Below are positions 17,913 to 33,982 of a stretch of 34,833 nucleotides of DNA, one piece after another. Under the pieces are notes generated by a model, which saw nothing but the letters and a program-made list of their open reading frames with translations, did not search any database and was not told the DNA's origin. The position numbers were made by a program, and so were the translations under genes. The stretch spans positions 1 through 34,833 of the forward strand of contig CAMDGQ010000039.1 in assembly GCA_945897955.1 (NCBI GenBank), given 5' to 3'. This stretch comes from Tepidiphilus sp. J10. GTDB lineage: Bacteria > Pseudomonadota > Gammaproteobacteria > Burkholderiales > Thiobacillaceae. How positions within the stretch are numbered: the stretch's first letter is position 1; every line of letters begins with the position of its first letter.

Positions 17913-18509
17913 ACCCACCTCGTCCTCGCCTCCACCTCCCCCTATCGGCGCGACCTGCTCGCGCGGCTTGGCATTCCGTTCGACGTCGCTGCGCCCGATG
18001 TCGATGAAACACCGCTGGCCGGCGAATCGCCCGATGAGACCGCGCAACGGCTGTCCGTGCTGAAAGCCCGGGCCGTCGCGGACAAGTTTCCGAATGCACT
18101 GGTCATCGGTTCCGATCAGGTCGCATTGCTGGAAGGCGAACAACTCGGCAAACCCGGCAACTTCGATAACGCCTTCGCGCAACTCAAGCGCATGCGCGGC
18201 AAAGCGCTCGAATTCCACACCGCGTTGACCCTGCTCAACGCCGTAACCGGCCGCACGCAAACCGCCAACGTGCCGGTACGTCTGGTCATGCGTGAATACA
18301 GCGACGCCCAGATTACGGCCTACCTGAACAAGGATCAGCCCTACAACTGCTGCGGCAGCGCCAAGAGCGAATCGCTCGGCATCGCCCTGATCGCCCGTTT
18401 CGAGACCGAAGACCCGAATGCGCTGGTCGGCCTGCCGCTGATCCAGTTGACCGAGATGCTCGCCAACGAAGGACTGGACGTGCTGACGTGGCCGGCATCC
18501 TCTTCCTGA
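17910..18509 (+). CDS. yceF: Maf family nucleotide pyrophosphatase, YceF type
   Basis: The 199-aa protein opens THLVLASTSPYRRDLLARLG, then has PDVDETP, VIGSDQV (the catalytic Asp region) and CCGSAKSESLGI. The last resembles the YceF branch, which hydrolyses modified nucleotides such as 7-methyl-GTP, rather than the YhdE dTTP/UTP branch. This follows the family and was not tested. ATG 17910 is placed by homology, although no Shine-Dalgarno sequence precedes it: the flank is the C-rich repeat array. In E. coli yceF is divergent from yceD; here pycAB lies between them. Confidence 0.92.
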   Translation: MTHLVLASTSPYRRDLLARLGIPFDVAAPDVDETPLAGESPDETAQRLSVLKARAVADKFPNALVIGSDQVALLEGEQLGKPGNFDNAFAQLKRMRGKALEFHTALTLLNAVTGRTQTANVPVRLVMREYSDAQITAYLNKDQPYNCCGSAKSESLGIALIARFETEDPNALVGLPLIQLTEMLANEGLDVLTWPASSS

Positions 18510-19198
18510 TCCCGACGCCGCTCGGCGACTCTCCACTGGCGAACGTATTACCCGAAGAAACCCGCCGCATCGCCGCCGGCCTGACCACCTTTGTCGTCGA
18601 GCAAGCCAAGACCGCGCGCGCATTCCTGAAGCAACTGCCCACCACCATGCCGATCCAGCAACTCACGTTGCTGGAACTCAACGAACACACGCCGGCCAGC
18701 GCACTGGAAACCCTGATCGCGCCCCTTCTGGCCGGCCAGGATGTCGGTCTGATCTCGGAAGCCGGCTGCCCGGCCATTGCCGACCCGGGCGCGAACCTGG
18801 TCCGACTGGCGCATCGCCACGGCATCCGGGTGCGGCCGTTGACCGGCCCCTCCTCCATCCTGCTGGCGCTGATGGGCTCCGGCCTGGTTGGCCAACGCTT
18901 TTCCTTCCACGGCTACCTGCCGACCAAAACGGATGAGCGCGCCAAAGCCCTGCGCGAACTGGAAAAACGATCGCGCAAGGAAGATGCCGCGCAGGCGTTC
19001 ATCGAAACGCCCTACCGCAACCAGGCCATGCTGGAAACCCTGCTGACTGCTTGCGAGCCGGATACCTTGCTGACCATCGCCTGCGATCTCACGCTTGACA
19101 GCGAATTTCTCGCTACCCGAAAGATTGCCGAGTGGACAGGGAAGCTTCCGGATATCCAGAAGCGGCCGACTGTTTTCCTGCTTTATCGTGCGGACTGA
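18488..19198 (+). CDS. RsmI-like SAM-dependent methyltransferase (tetrapyrrole methylase fold)
   Basis: The 236-aa protein resembles RsmI, the 16S rRNA C1402 ribose methylase. It has an N-terminal LFLIPTPLGD, LISEAGCPAIADPG (RsmI: VSDAG.P.I.DPG), PLTGPSSILLALMGSGL and FSFHGYLP. It is shorter than E. coli RsmI (286 aa) and diverges in the middle and C-terminus, so it is more likely a paralogue with its own target. The start is GTG 18488, inside the last 22 bases of maf, so translation is coupled. Substrate unknown. Confidence 0.85.
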   Translation: MAGILFLIPTPLGDSPLANVLPEETRRIAAGLTTFVVEQAKTARAFLKQLPTTMPIQQLTLLELNEHTPASALETLIAPLLAGQDVGLISEAGCPAIADPGANLVRLAHRHGIRVRPLTGPSSILLALMGSGLVGQRFSFHGYLPTKTDERAKALRELEKRSRKEDAAQAFIETPYRNQAMLETLLTACEPDTLLTIACDLTLDSEFLATRKIAEWTGKLPDIQKRPTVFLLYRAD

Positions 19199-19232
19199 AA
19201 TCACCGGAAAGCGGAAGCGCCAACCCTGAACC

Positions 19233-19249
19233 GGAATCGACCCGATTCC
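19233..19249. other. Perfect hairpin between convergent genes
   Basis: GGAATCG-ACC-CGATTCC gives a 7-bp stem with a 3-base loop in the gap between the RsmI-like gene and slyX. No T tract follows on either side, so it is not a standard intrinsic terminator, though it may protect 3' ends. Confidence 0.4.
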
Positions 19250-19282
19250 AGAAAACAGCCGTTGAACGTGCCCGAACCAAGT

Positions 19283-19495
19283 TCAGTAATGCGGTGGCAG
19301 TTCGTCGCGCAAATCACGTTCTTCATTCGGCTGCAAGGACTGAATCTGCTGATGCAAAAGCAGAATCTGTTGCTGCATCCGGTCTAGGCGTTCCTGCTGA
19401 CGAAAAACGGTGTGATTGAGTTCGTCGATCAGGTCTTCCGCGAGGCTCAACTTGGCTTCAAGTTCATCGAGGCGGGATTCAGTCGGGGCTTGCAT
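19283..19495 (-). CDS. slyX: SlyX family protein
   Basis: The 70-aa protein is almost wholly a coiled coil (about residues 5-50, LDELEAKLSLAEDLIDELNH... QQERLDRMQQQILLLHQQI) and ends in PPHY, the family signature. Its function is unknown; E. coli slyX lies beside slyD but is not required for lysis. GAGAG lies just before the ATG at 19495; the frame is open 15 codons further, without homology. It is convergent with the RsmI-like gene and divergent from the hydratase. Confidence 0.92.
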   Translation of the reverse strand: MQAPTESRLDELEAKLSLAEDLIDELNHTVFRQQERLDRMQQQILLLHQQIQSLQPNEERDLRDELPPHY

Positions 19496-19601
19496 ATCTC
19501 TCTCTTGTGAAACCGCTGGCGGTAGATTCCGGCGCGTCAAATTTCCAGCAAAAACTTACAGCAATTGTATGCTCGCACACCGCATCAACCGTGCTGCCGC
19601 C

Positions 19602-20348
19602 ATGCCCGAAACTGCCGAACTCGCCGCTCTGCTGCTCCAAGCCAGGCAAACTGGTCACCGCCTCGCTGCTTCTGCAAAGTCCGGCCCGAACACTGTTGCA
19701 CAAGCCTATGCCGTGCAACGCGCTGTTTGGCTTGGGTTGTCTCGGGCAACGCGTCCATCGGTCTGGAAACTGGGCGCGCCGGACAAGCAGTCCGAGCCCT
19801 CCGTCGCCCCGGTTCTGTCAGGATGGGCAGCTTCAAGTCCGGCCAATTTTGCTGCCGAAGATTTTGGCGGTTTGGGCATTGAAGCCGAAATCGCACTCCG
19901 CTTTGGCCGCGATCTGCCAGCGCGGGCCGGCTACTATCGCCGCGATGAAATTCTGGACGCCATCGCCAGCGTTCATGTCGCGATGGAACTGGTCGATACC
20001 CGTCTGGCAGATCCGGAAGCCGCTGGTCCGCTCTGGCGGCTGGCAGACAATCTGCTCAATGGCGCGCTGGTGATCGGCGAGCCGATAGCGAACTGGCGTG
20101 AGCTCGATTACCCCGGTCTGAGCGTCCGCGCGTTGGCTGATGGACACTGTCTGGCCGAGACCCTCGGCCGCCCGCCGCTTGACGATCTGTTTTATTGCCT
20201 GCCCTGGTGGCTGGCCCACAACGGCGGCGCGCAAGCGGGCGACATCGTCACCACCGGGGCCTGGAACGGCATGCACCCGGTCGTCATACCCGCCGAGGTG
20301 AGGGTGGAATTCGTCGGCTTGGGTATTGCCAGCGCCTGCATCGGGTAA
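19602..20348 (+). CDS. FAH/MhpD-type hydratase or decarboxylase
   Basis: The 248-aa protein belongs to the fumarylacetoacetase-like fold, nearest the 2-keto-4-pentenoate hydratase (MhpD) and 4-oxalocrotonate decarboxylase branch. The metal-binding glutamates are seen in GIEAEIALRFGRDL and in VAMELVDTR, followed by GDIVTTGAW near the C-terminus. No other meta-cleavage gene is close, so the substrate cannot be named. ATG 19602 begins at the conserved region; ATG 19569 would add 11 residues, and neither start has a good ribosome-binding site. Its stop is three bases from that of the convergent GTPase gene. Confidence 0.8.
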   Translation: MPETAELAALLLQARQTGHRLAASAKSGPNTVAQAYAVQRAVWLGLSRATRPSVWKLGAPDKQSEPSVAPVLSGWAASSPANFAAEDFGGLGIEAEIALRFGRDLPARAGYYRRDEILDAIASVHVAMELVDTRLADPEAAGPLWRLADNLLNGALVIGEPIANWRELDYPGLSVRALADGHCLAETLGRPPLDDLFYCLPWWLAHNGGAQAGDIVTTGAWNGMHPVVIPAEVRVEFVGLGIASACIG

Positions 20349-20351
20349 ATA

Positions 20352-21299
20352 TCAGGACCTATCAGACCGAGACTCCGGCGATTCGGCCTCTGCAACACTG
20401 TCCTTGAGCGCCAACTTCGCTGCCGCGCCGGCCAACATCGCGCGGCGCGATTCCGGCGACTCCAGACTGATCCGTCCCAGCACGCCGGTGCGGTAATCGG
20501 TCAGCAACAGCATCGCGGCCTTGTCCAGATCGAGTGCATTTGCTGAATTCGCACCACGTCCTTTCAACAAACAGCCACGCTTGCGGGCAATCGCTTCGAG
20601 TACGCCGGGCGCGTCCATGTCCTGAACGGAAAACCCGTAGCGCGCCGTCAGCAAGGCACCATAGCGATCGAGCAGAATGCCGGCAAGGAACGTGGCGACT
20701 TCTTCTTCAAGCACGGCATTTCGGCCAATGGCATGGCTGGCGGCAAGCATGTAGCCATCGCTATCGTGCTCGATCTTCGGCCACATCAGACCCGGTGTGT
20801 CGATCAGGATCAGACGCGGGCTCAGGGTAATGCTCTGCTGCGATTTGGTGATCGCCGGCTCGTCACCGACCGCAGCGACCTTGCGCTTGACCAGCGCGTT
20901 CATCAAGGTCGATTTCCCGACGTTGGGAATACCCATGATCATCATGCGCAGCGGCTTGAAGTTGTCGTCACGATGCGGCGCCAGACTCTGGCACAGGCTG
21001 GGCAGGCGGGCGACATCACCCGCTTTCTTGGCCGACAGCGCCACCGCCTTGACGCCTTTCTGGCTGTTGTAGAAATCAATCCACGCCTTGGTCACGACAG
21101 GATCGGCCAGATCGGCCTTGTTCAGCACTTTCAGGCACGGGCGCTGACGAAACAGGCGCAATTCATGTACCAGCGGATTGCTGCCCGCATCCGGTAGACG
21201 GGCGTCGAGGACTTCGATCACCACGTCGATATTGGCCATGGTTTCGGCGGCCTTCTTGCGCGCCGACGTCATGTGGCCGGGAAACCATTGAATGGACAT
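20352..21299 (-). CDS. Circularly permuted ribosome biogenesis GTPase, RbgA/YlqF type
   Basis: The 315-aa protein has the G motifs in permuted order: G4 NKAD (60-63) and G5 SAK (89-91) come before G1 GIPNVGKS (123-130), G2 T151 and G3 DTPG (167-170). The opening IQWFPGHM and the acidic/Ala-rich tail fit the YlqF/RbgA family, which acts late in 50S assembly. ATG 21299 fits homology; the frame extends 16 codons upstream without support. No clear Shine-Dalgarno sequence. It closes the minus-strand series that begins with pyrG. Confidence 0.92.
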   Translation of the reverse strand: MSIQWFPGHMTSARKKAAETMANIDVVIEVLDARLPDAGSNPLVHELRLFRQRPCLKVLNKADLADPVVTKAWIDFYNSQKGVKAVALSAKKAGDVARLPSLCQSLAPHRDDNFKPLRMMIMGIPNVGKSTLMNALVKRKVAAVGDEPAITKSQQSITLSPRLILIDTPGLMWPKIEHDSDGYMLAASHAIGRNAVLEEEVATFLAGILLDRYGALLTARYGFSVQDMDAPGVLEAIARKRGCLLKGRGANSANALDLDKAAMLLLTDYRTGVLGRISLESPESRRAMLAGAAAKLALKDSVAEAESPESRSDRS

Positions 21300-21385
21300 A
21301 TGCAGTTTTCTTGGATTGGCCGGGAACGGCGAGGGCTTCCACGCCATGAGTTGCCATTATCACGGCAACCCGCGACGAAGGAGGT

Positions 21386-21943
21386 CTATTCGCTCGCCTG
21401 TTCGCGCAGGAACAGGCGAGTCTTGTGCGCCCACAGCCAAACATAGCGCACGCCGGAGCCAGCCACGGCAACTGCGGTCAACATCGCCATCGGTTCGATC
21501 GAAGCGTCATAGCCCAGATCAAGCGCGACATCGGCCAACACCCAGGAGACCAGCACGAATTCCATGAAGGTTGCGACCTTGCCGGACATTGTCGGCCGCA
21601 CGTCGAGCTTGCCGGTAAGGCGGCGATAACCTTCAGCCCCGGCAAGGATGACCAGATCACGCACCAGCACGATGTACAACAACCAGATCGGCAGCAATCC
21701 GGTCAGCGCCAGCATGCCCAACGTGGTCAGCAACATCACTTTGTCGGCGATGGGGTCGAGCCAGGCCCCCAGCACGCTGCGCTGATTCAGCCAGCGCGCC
21801 AGATTGCCGTCGAGCAGATCGGTAATTGCCGCGATCACGAACAGCCAGAACGCGCCCTCGACATCGTGCTCAAGCAAGCGCCAGGCAACGACCGGTGCCA
21901 GCAGCAGCCGCAACGCGGTAAGCAGATTGGGCAAGGTGAACAC
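21386..21943 (-). CDS. pgsA: CDP-diacylglycerol-glycerol-3-phosphate 3-phosphatidyltransferase-like
   Basis: The 185-aa integral membrane enzyme has the full CDP-alcohol phosphotransferase motif: D42, D45, G46, A49, R50, G59, D63 and D67 in TDLLDGNLAR... GAWLDPIADK. About five or six hydrophobic segments follow. It most resembles PgsA, which makes phosphatidylglycerol phosphate; cardiolipin-synthase-type relatives share the motif. Start is GTG at 21943. The last codons contain a strong 11-bp hairpin. It sits between galU and the RbgA-like gene. Confidence 0.85.
   Translation of the reverse strand: MFTLPNLLTALRLLLAPVVAWRLLEHDVEGAFWLFVIAAITDLLDGNLARWLNQRSVLGAWLDPIADKVMLLTTLGMLALTGLLPIWLLYIVLVRDLVILAGAEGYRRLTGKLDVRPTMSGKVATFMEFVLVSWVLADVALDLGYDASIEPMAMLTAVAVAGSGVRYVWLWAHKTRLFLREQASE
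21393..21420 (-). other. Strong 11-bp hairpin in the last codons of pgsA
   Basis: CTCGCCTGTTC (21393-21403) and GAACAGGCGAG (21410-21420) are perfect complements with a 6-base loop. The stem covers the codons for the last residues before the TAG stop. No U tract follows. It may slow RNA decay or mark a Rho-independent-like pause, but could also arise from amino-acid constraints. Confidence 0.5.
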
Positions 21944-22009
21944 GTCAAGCCAATCTCAAACGATCCGGTTGCATCTGGTCCATCAGAAAGCACAAACCAA
22001 TAGGCACTT

Positions 22010-26346
<4,337 letters not shown>

Positions 26347-26350
<4 letters not shown>

Positions 26351-26667
26351 GGCCGGTTGTTACCTTCTGGCGGAGCTGGCGGCGATTTGCCCGCCGCCGG
26401 CTCCATGACGTGGAAAAAAACTTCGTTGTTGCGCACCATGCCCAGTTCGTAGCGCGCGCGTTCGTCCAGTGCATCGTAGCCGGAATGGAGATCCCGTGCT
26501 TCGGCAGCCAGTTGAACATTGCGCGCTTCCAGTGCCTGGTTGGCGGTTCTCTGGGCGGAAATATCCCGCTCCAGTTCGTGCACCCGCAGCCAGCTCCCCT
26601 TGCCCAGCCAGAGGGGGTATTGCAGCAGCACGATCAGCACCGCCAGCGTCCAGGCAAGCGCGCGCAT
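26347..26667 (-). CDS. ftsB: Cell division protein FtsB
   Basis: The 106-aa bitopic protein has a short cytoplasmic start, a membrane helix (about 3-21) and a periplasmic coiled coil (about 30-60: ELERDISAQRTANQALEARNVQL), then YELGMVRNNEVFFHVME, which is conserved in FtsB. With FtsL and FtsQ it links early and late divisome proteins. It begins one base after the eno stop and overlaps zipA by four bases. Thus three division or glycolysis genes share a transcript. Confidence 0.93.
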
Positions 26668-26668
26668 T

Positions 26669-27985
<1,317 letters not shown>

Positions 27986-28011
27986 TCACGGGGTACGCAA
28001 CGGGCGCGGTT

Positions 28012-30576
<2,565 letters not shown>

Positions 30577-30643
30577 CCGCATCGGCGCACTTTCCCCGAT
30601 AATCGAGCGCCCGATTCAATCCTTCCGCATCCAGCGACTCGCC

Positions 30644-31027
30644 ATGACTGCCAAACCCTGCCCGTTCTGCGTTCTCGACCCCGCCCGCATCCTGGCCGAA
30701 GACGAACTCACCGTGATCTACAAGGATGGCTTTCCGGTTTCACCCGGCCATACCGTGGTAATTCCGAAGCGCCATTTCCCGACGCTGTTCGATGCCACCG
30801 AAGCGGAACAGATTGCGTTGCTGCACGCATTGAACCAATGCAAAACGCTGCTCGACGAACTGCACCACCCGGATGGTTACAACATCGGCATCAACCAGGG
30901 CATAGCCGGCGGCCAGAGCGTGCCGCACCTGCATATTCACGTCATTCCGCGTTATCTCGGCGACAAGGCCGATCCGAAGGGCGGCGTGCGCTGGGTGTTG
31001 CCGGAGAAGGCGAAGTACTGGGCTTAA
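30644..31027 (+). CDS. HIT (histidine triad) family protein
   Basis: The 127-aa protein carries the histidine triad H95-L-H97-I-H99 in PHLHIHVIPRY, and CPFC near the N-terminus as in many HIT hydrolases. Members cleave nucleoside phosphoramidates or dinucleoside polyphosphates; the branch cannot be fixed here. The ATG at 30644 precedes the conserved CPFC; the frame is open about 40 codons upstream without homology. No good Shine-Dalgarno sequence. Its TAA lies at the very edge of the inverted-repeat element downstream. Confidence 0.9.
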   Translation: MTAKPCPFCVLDPARILAEDELTVIYKDGFPVSPGHTVVIPKRHFPTLFDATEAEQIALLHALNQCKTLLDELHHPDGYNIGINQGIAGGQSVPHLHIHVIPRYLGDKADPKGGVRWVLPEKAKYWA

Positions 31028-31264
31028 ACCTTGATTCCTCTGATGACCGCTCCCCAGTCTTCGAGAGGCCTCATGAACACGGGCGTTAGTGCCTTCGATC
31101 ACGCTCACCATTTGGGTGAGCCCGCTACGCGCCCGATTACCGGCCTGCCACGCCGTCTGGCCGCGTTGCTCCTCCTTGCGGGGAACGACCACGCGTGTCG
31201 TCGCGCCTTGCCAGCCGGCGTGGCAGGCCCGCACTCGGGCGCGTTCAACAAAGGAATCAAGGTT
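31027..31264. mobile_element. MITE-like element with long imperfect terminal inverted repeats
   Basis: The 238-bp segment fills the gap between the convergent HIT and gph genes. AACCTTGATTCC (31027-31038) is matched exactly by its complement at 31253-31264, and the inverted similarity continues to 32 bases with 27 matches. Internal dyads are strong: 31127-31161 pairs with 31210-31244 (31 of 35), and GCTCACC/GGTGAGC at 31103-31121 is a 7-bp stem with a 5-base loop. It has no plausible gene of its own. A non-autonomous insertion element is the best explanation; a large structured terminator is the alternative. No target-site duplication is clear. Confidence 0.6.
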
Positions 31265-31919
31265 AAACCCAGTCGAGCAGATCGGCGGGCGCGTCGATGA
31301 AGCCCTTCGCACCCCAACTCTCGGGGCGGTCGTCCACACCAAGGTAGCCATACAAGGCGACCAGAGCCGGCATGCCGGCGGCATTGGCTGCCTGGACATC
31401 ACGTTGTGCATCGCCAACATAAAGGCAGTTATCCACCGTTACCCGCGCCAGTTGGCAAGCATGCAGCAATGGCGCGGGATGCGGCTTTGCCTGCGCGCAG
31501 GTATCGCCCGATACAACGAAAGCGGCGCGTTCAAGCAATCCCAGATGCGCCAGCAGCGGGCGCGTGTAGGCGGCCGGCTTGTTGGTGACCACGCCCCATT
31601 TGATCGAGCGCGCATCGAATGAATCGAGCACCTCGGCCATGCCAGGAAACAACGGCGAGTTCTCGGTCAGATTGGCGGCGTAAAGGGCCAGGAATTCTTG
31701 CCGAAATGACTCGAAACCCGGGTGTTTTTGATCGATATCGAAACCGATGCGAAGCAGCCCCTGGCTGCCATGCGAAGCTTGCGGCCTGTAGTCGGATGCC
31801 GGGATATCCGGAAGGCCGCGCTTTTTCCGCATGGTATTGAGCGCGGCGCCCAGATCGGGCGCGGTATCGACCAGCGTGCCATCCAGATCGAACAAAACCG
31901 CGTTGATGCGCGCGGACAA
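31263..31919 (-). CDS. gph: Phosphoglycolate phosphatase (HAD superfamily)
   Basis: The 218-aa HAD hydrolase removes phosphate from 2-phosphoglycolate formed in DNA repair or photorespiration. Motif I is DLDGT (D11, D13), motif II GVVTNKP, motif III has Lys in AQAKPHPAP, and motif IV is VGDAQRD. No ATG or GTG is available near the N-terminus. TTG 31919 is chosen because GGGG stands about six bases upstream and it gives MSARINAVLFDLDG; TTG 31955 would overlap ubiG. Its TAA lies in the inverted repeat of the element. Gph next to ubiG is a standard pair. Confidence 0.9.
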   Translation of the reverse strand: MSARINAVLFDLDGTLVDTAPDLGAALNTMRKKRGLPDIPASDYRPQASHGSQGLLRIGFDIDQKHPGFESFRQEFLALYAANLTENSPLFPGMAEVLDSFDARSIKWGVVTNKPAAYTRPLLAHLGLLERAAFVVSGDTCAQAKPHPAPLLHACQLARVTVDNCLYVGDAQRDVQAANAAGMPALVALYGYLGVDDRPESWGAKGFIDAPADLLDWV

Positions 31920-31935
31920 AATCTGCCCCGCAGGA

Positions 31936-32634
31936 TCAGGCGCGACGGCAGGCAAGCATGTAGTTCACGTCGGTATTGCGTTCCAGCCGATAGGTCTTCA
32001 AGAACGGGTTGTACGTCATGCCCATCAGTTCGACTGAGTCGAGGCCGGCCTGCCGCGCGAAGGCGGCAAGCTCATGCGGTTTGATGAATTTGGACCAGTC
32101 ATGCGTTCCCTTGGGCAACATGTTCAGCACATATTCCGCACCGACAATGGCGAACAGATAGCTTTTCGGATTGCGGTTCAGCGTGGAAAAAAACACCCAG
32201 CCATCCGGCTTGGCCATGCGCGCGCAGGCTGCCATGATCGAGACCGGATCGGGAACGTGTTCCAGCATTTCCATGCAGGTGACGACATCGAACCCCTCCG
32301 GCTCGGCCGCAGCGAGGTCTTCCGCCGCAATCAGCCGATAGTCCACCTGAACACCGGATTCGAGTTGATGCAGCTTGGCAACCTTGAGGGGCTTTTCGGC
32401 CAGATCTATGCCGGTAACTTGGGCGCCTTGCCGCGCCATGCTTTCAGACAGAATGCCGCCGCCACAGCCGACATCGACCACGCGCTTGCCTTGCAAGCCT
32501 CCGGCCAGGCCGGAAATCCACTCCAGACGCAGCGGATTGATGTCATGCAGAGGCTTGAATTCGGAGTTGGCATCCCACCAGCGGTGGGCAAGTTGACTGA
32601 ATTTGTCCAGTTCGGCTTGATCGGCGTTGCTCAT
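31936..32634 (-). CDS. ubiG: Ubiquinone biosynthesis O-methyltransferase
   Basis: The 232-aa SAM-dependent methyltransferase does both O-methylations of ubiquinone synthesis. The N-terminal block [29 protein letters not shown] is typical, followed by the SAM motif [13 protein letters not shown] (about 53-65), [11 protein letters not shown] and [12 protein letters not shown]. It precedes gph as in E. coli and many betaproteobacteria. It is separated by about 60 bp from the upstream 115-aa gene. Confidence 0.97.
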   Translation of the reverse strand: MSNADQAELDKFSQLAHRWWDANSEFKPLHDINPLRLEWISGLAGGLQGKRVVDVGCGGGILSESMARQGAQVTGIDLAEKPLKVAKLHQLESGVQVDYRLIAAEDLAAAEPEGFDVVTCMEMLEHVPDPVSIMAACARMAKPDGWVFFSTLNRNPKSYLFAIVGAEYVLNMLPKGTHDWSKFIKPHELAAFARQAGLDSVELMGMTYNPFLKTYRLERNTDVNYMLACRRA

Positions 32635-32697
32635 GTTGATTCCTCGGGAAGACGTCAGAATAGTCCCGGCATATTGGCACGGGAAATGGCCCGGAGG

Positions 32698-33045
32698 CTA
32701 TTGCGCGTCCTGCGATGATTGAAAGTGGCTCAGAAAGAGCGCCTCCAGCTCATTGATGACCTCACCGGCGGCACGGCCCTGCACCAGATGCTGGCTCATC
32801 AGCGCGGCGGTTTCATGGATCAGTTTGGCGCGGTCCAACATGGGGTAGGTTTCGCGCAAACGCTTGATCGCCTTGACCACACTTTCCTGCGCCGGACGCG
32901 GGATTTCGAGCGGGATTTGGGAAACCGGTTCGACCTCGGGCATGACGCGAGCCAGCAGGAACTCGGCGTAATCCAGCAAACCCGCCTGTCGGGTTTCGGA
33001 AAGCGCCCTGAAAAGGCGCAATAACCGCCGTTCATCCGCCGTCAT
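32698..33045 (-). CDS. Unknown 115-aa protein coupled to the LysR regulator
   Basis: I do not recognise the family. The protein is largely helical, has no cysteine, tryptophan, signal peptide or membrane segment, and begins MTADERRLLRLFRALSETRQ, with a proline-containing hinge in its middle (EPVSQIPLEIPRPAQE). The ATG at 33045 shares one base with the TAA of the lysR gene (TAATG), so it is probably translated by re-initiation and works with, or is made alongside, that regulator. A helix-rich DNA- or protein-binding role is only a guess. Confidence 0.75.
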   Translation of the reverse strand: MTADERRLLRLFRALSETRQAGLLDYAEFLLARVMPEVEPVSQIPLEIPRPAQESVVKAIKRLRETYPMLDRAKLIHETAALMSQHLVQGRAAGEVINELEALFLSHFQSSQDAQ

Positions 33046-33968
33046 TACTTGAAACTCTTGGGGATGGCGTAGTTCTTGATCATCGGACTCTGTTCGAGGA
33101 AATCCAGAAAGGATTGCAGCAGCTTGCTGCGGAATTTTTCCTGCGGATAAACCAGTGAAAGCTGGCGACGCAAAGGCGGGTCGAGAGGAATGGCAACCAG
33201 CTCGTCCAGTCGGATTTCCTTTGAAACAGTCGTACTGGACAGCACCGCCACACCCAGGCCGGCCGCGACTGCGCCCTTGATCGCCTCGCGGCTGCCCAGT
33301 TCCATGACCAGATTGACCTCATCCAGCGAAACACCGTTGTTGCGGAAGAAATCGTCGATGCACTCGCGCGTGCCGGACCCCGATTCGCGGCTGATATAGG
33401 GATGCGACGCGACCTGCTTCGGGCTGACTTGGGAAAGCTGGGCGAGATCGGAAAATGGGGCGCAGATCATCACCAGTTCATCTTCACAACATACCTTGGT
33501 GACCAGGTTGGGATGATGCGAAGCCGATTCGATCAAGCCCATGTCCAGCGTATGGTCGGCCACCTTGTTCTCGATCGTCTCCGAGTTAGCCACGGTCAGA
33601 CGGGCCTGGGTTTCCGGATGCCGTTGCTTGAACTCGCCCAGCAGGCGCGGCAGCATGTATTCGGCGATTGTGGTGGAAGCGCCGATCAGCAATGGCCCAC
33701 TGACCTGGCCGGTCAATTCGGAGATGCGCGCCTCCATTTCACCGGTCATGTTGAGAATGCGCTCGGCATAGTCCAGCGTCAGTTCTCCGGCCGGAGTGAG
33801 GGATATCTTGCCGTGCGAGCGCTCAAATAGACGCGTGTTGAAATGTTCTTCCAGTTGTTTGACCTGGAAAGTTACAGCGGGCTGCGTCATGAACAGTAAT
33901 TCCGCCGCCTTGGTAAAGGAAAGCTGCTTTGCGACGGTGTGGAATACTTGCAGACGACGATCAGCCAT
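33045..33968 (-). CDS. LysR-family transcriptional regulator
   Basis: The 307-aa protein has an N-terminal winged helix-turn-helix (about 4-60: LQVFHTVAKQLSFTKAAELL... AVTFQVKQLEEHFNTRLFER) and a two-lobed effector domain. It resembles the CysB/CbbR-like branch in general form, but the ligand cannot be assigned. ATG 33968 is chosen from the conserved domain start. The frame extends through ATG 34010 and further, but that DNA forms an AT-rich dyad and is probably the operator. Autoregulation is likely, as usual for the family. Confidence 0.93.
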   Translation of the reverse strand: MADRRLQVFHTVAKQLSFTKAAELLFMTQPAVTFQVKQLEEHFNTRLFERSHGKISLTPAGELTLDYAERILNMTGEMEARISELTGQVSGPLLIGASTTIAEYMLPRLLGEFKQRHPETQARLTVANSETIENKVADHTLDMGLIESASHHPNLVTKVCCEDELVMICAPFSDLAQLSQVSPKQVASHPYISRESGSGTRECIDDFFRNNGVSLDEVNLVMELGSREAIKGAVAAGLGVAVLSSTTVSKEIRLDELVAIPLDPPLRRQLSLVYPQEKFRSKLLQSFLDFLEQSPMIKNYAIPKSFK

Positions 33969-33982
33969 TTTCTTATGTGCGG

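Noticed and set aside
30740-31420. A 226-codon minus-strand frame crossing the MITE-like element
   Set aside because: It runs antisense through HIT and gph and its repeated Trp/Gln words come from the inverted repeats, so it is unlikely to be a gene.
31920-31955. Earlier TTG start for gph
   Set aside because: It would overlap ubiG by 20 bases without a ribosome-binding site; TTG 31919 has GGGG nearby and fits the family length.
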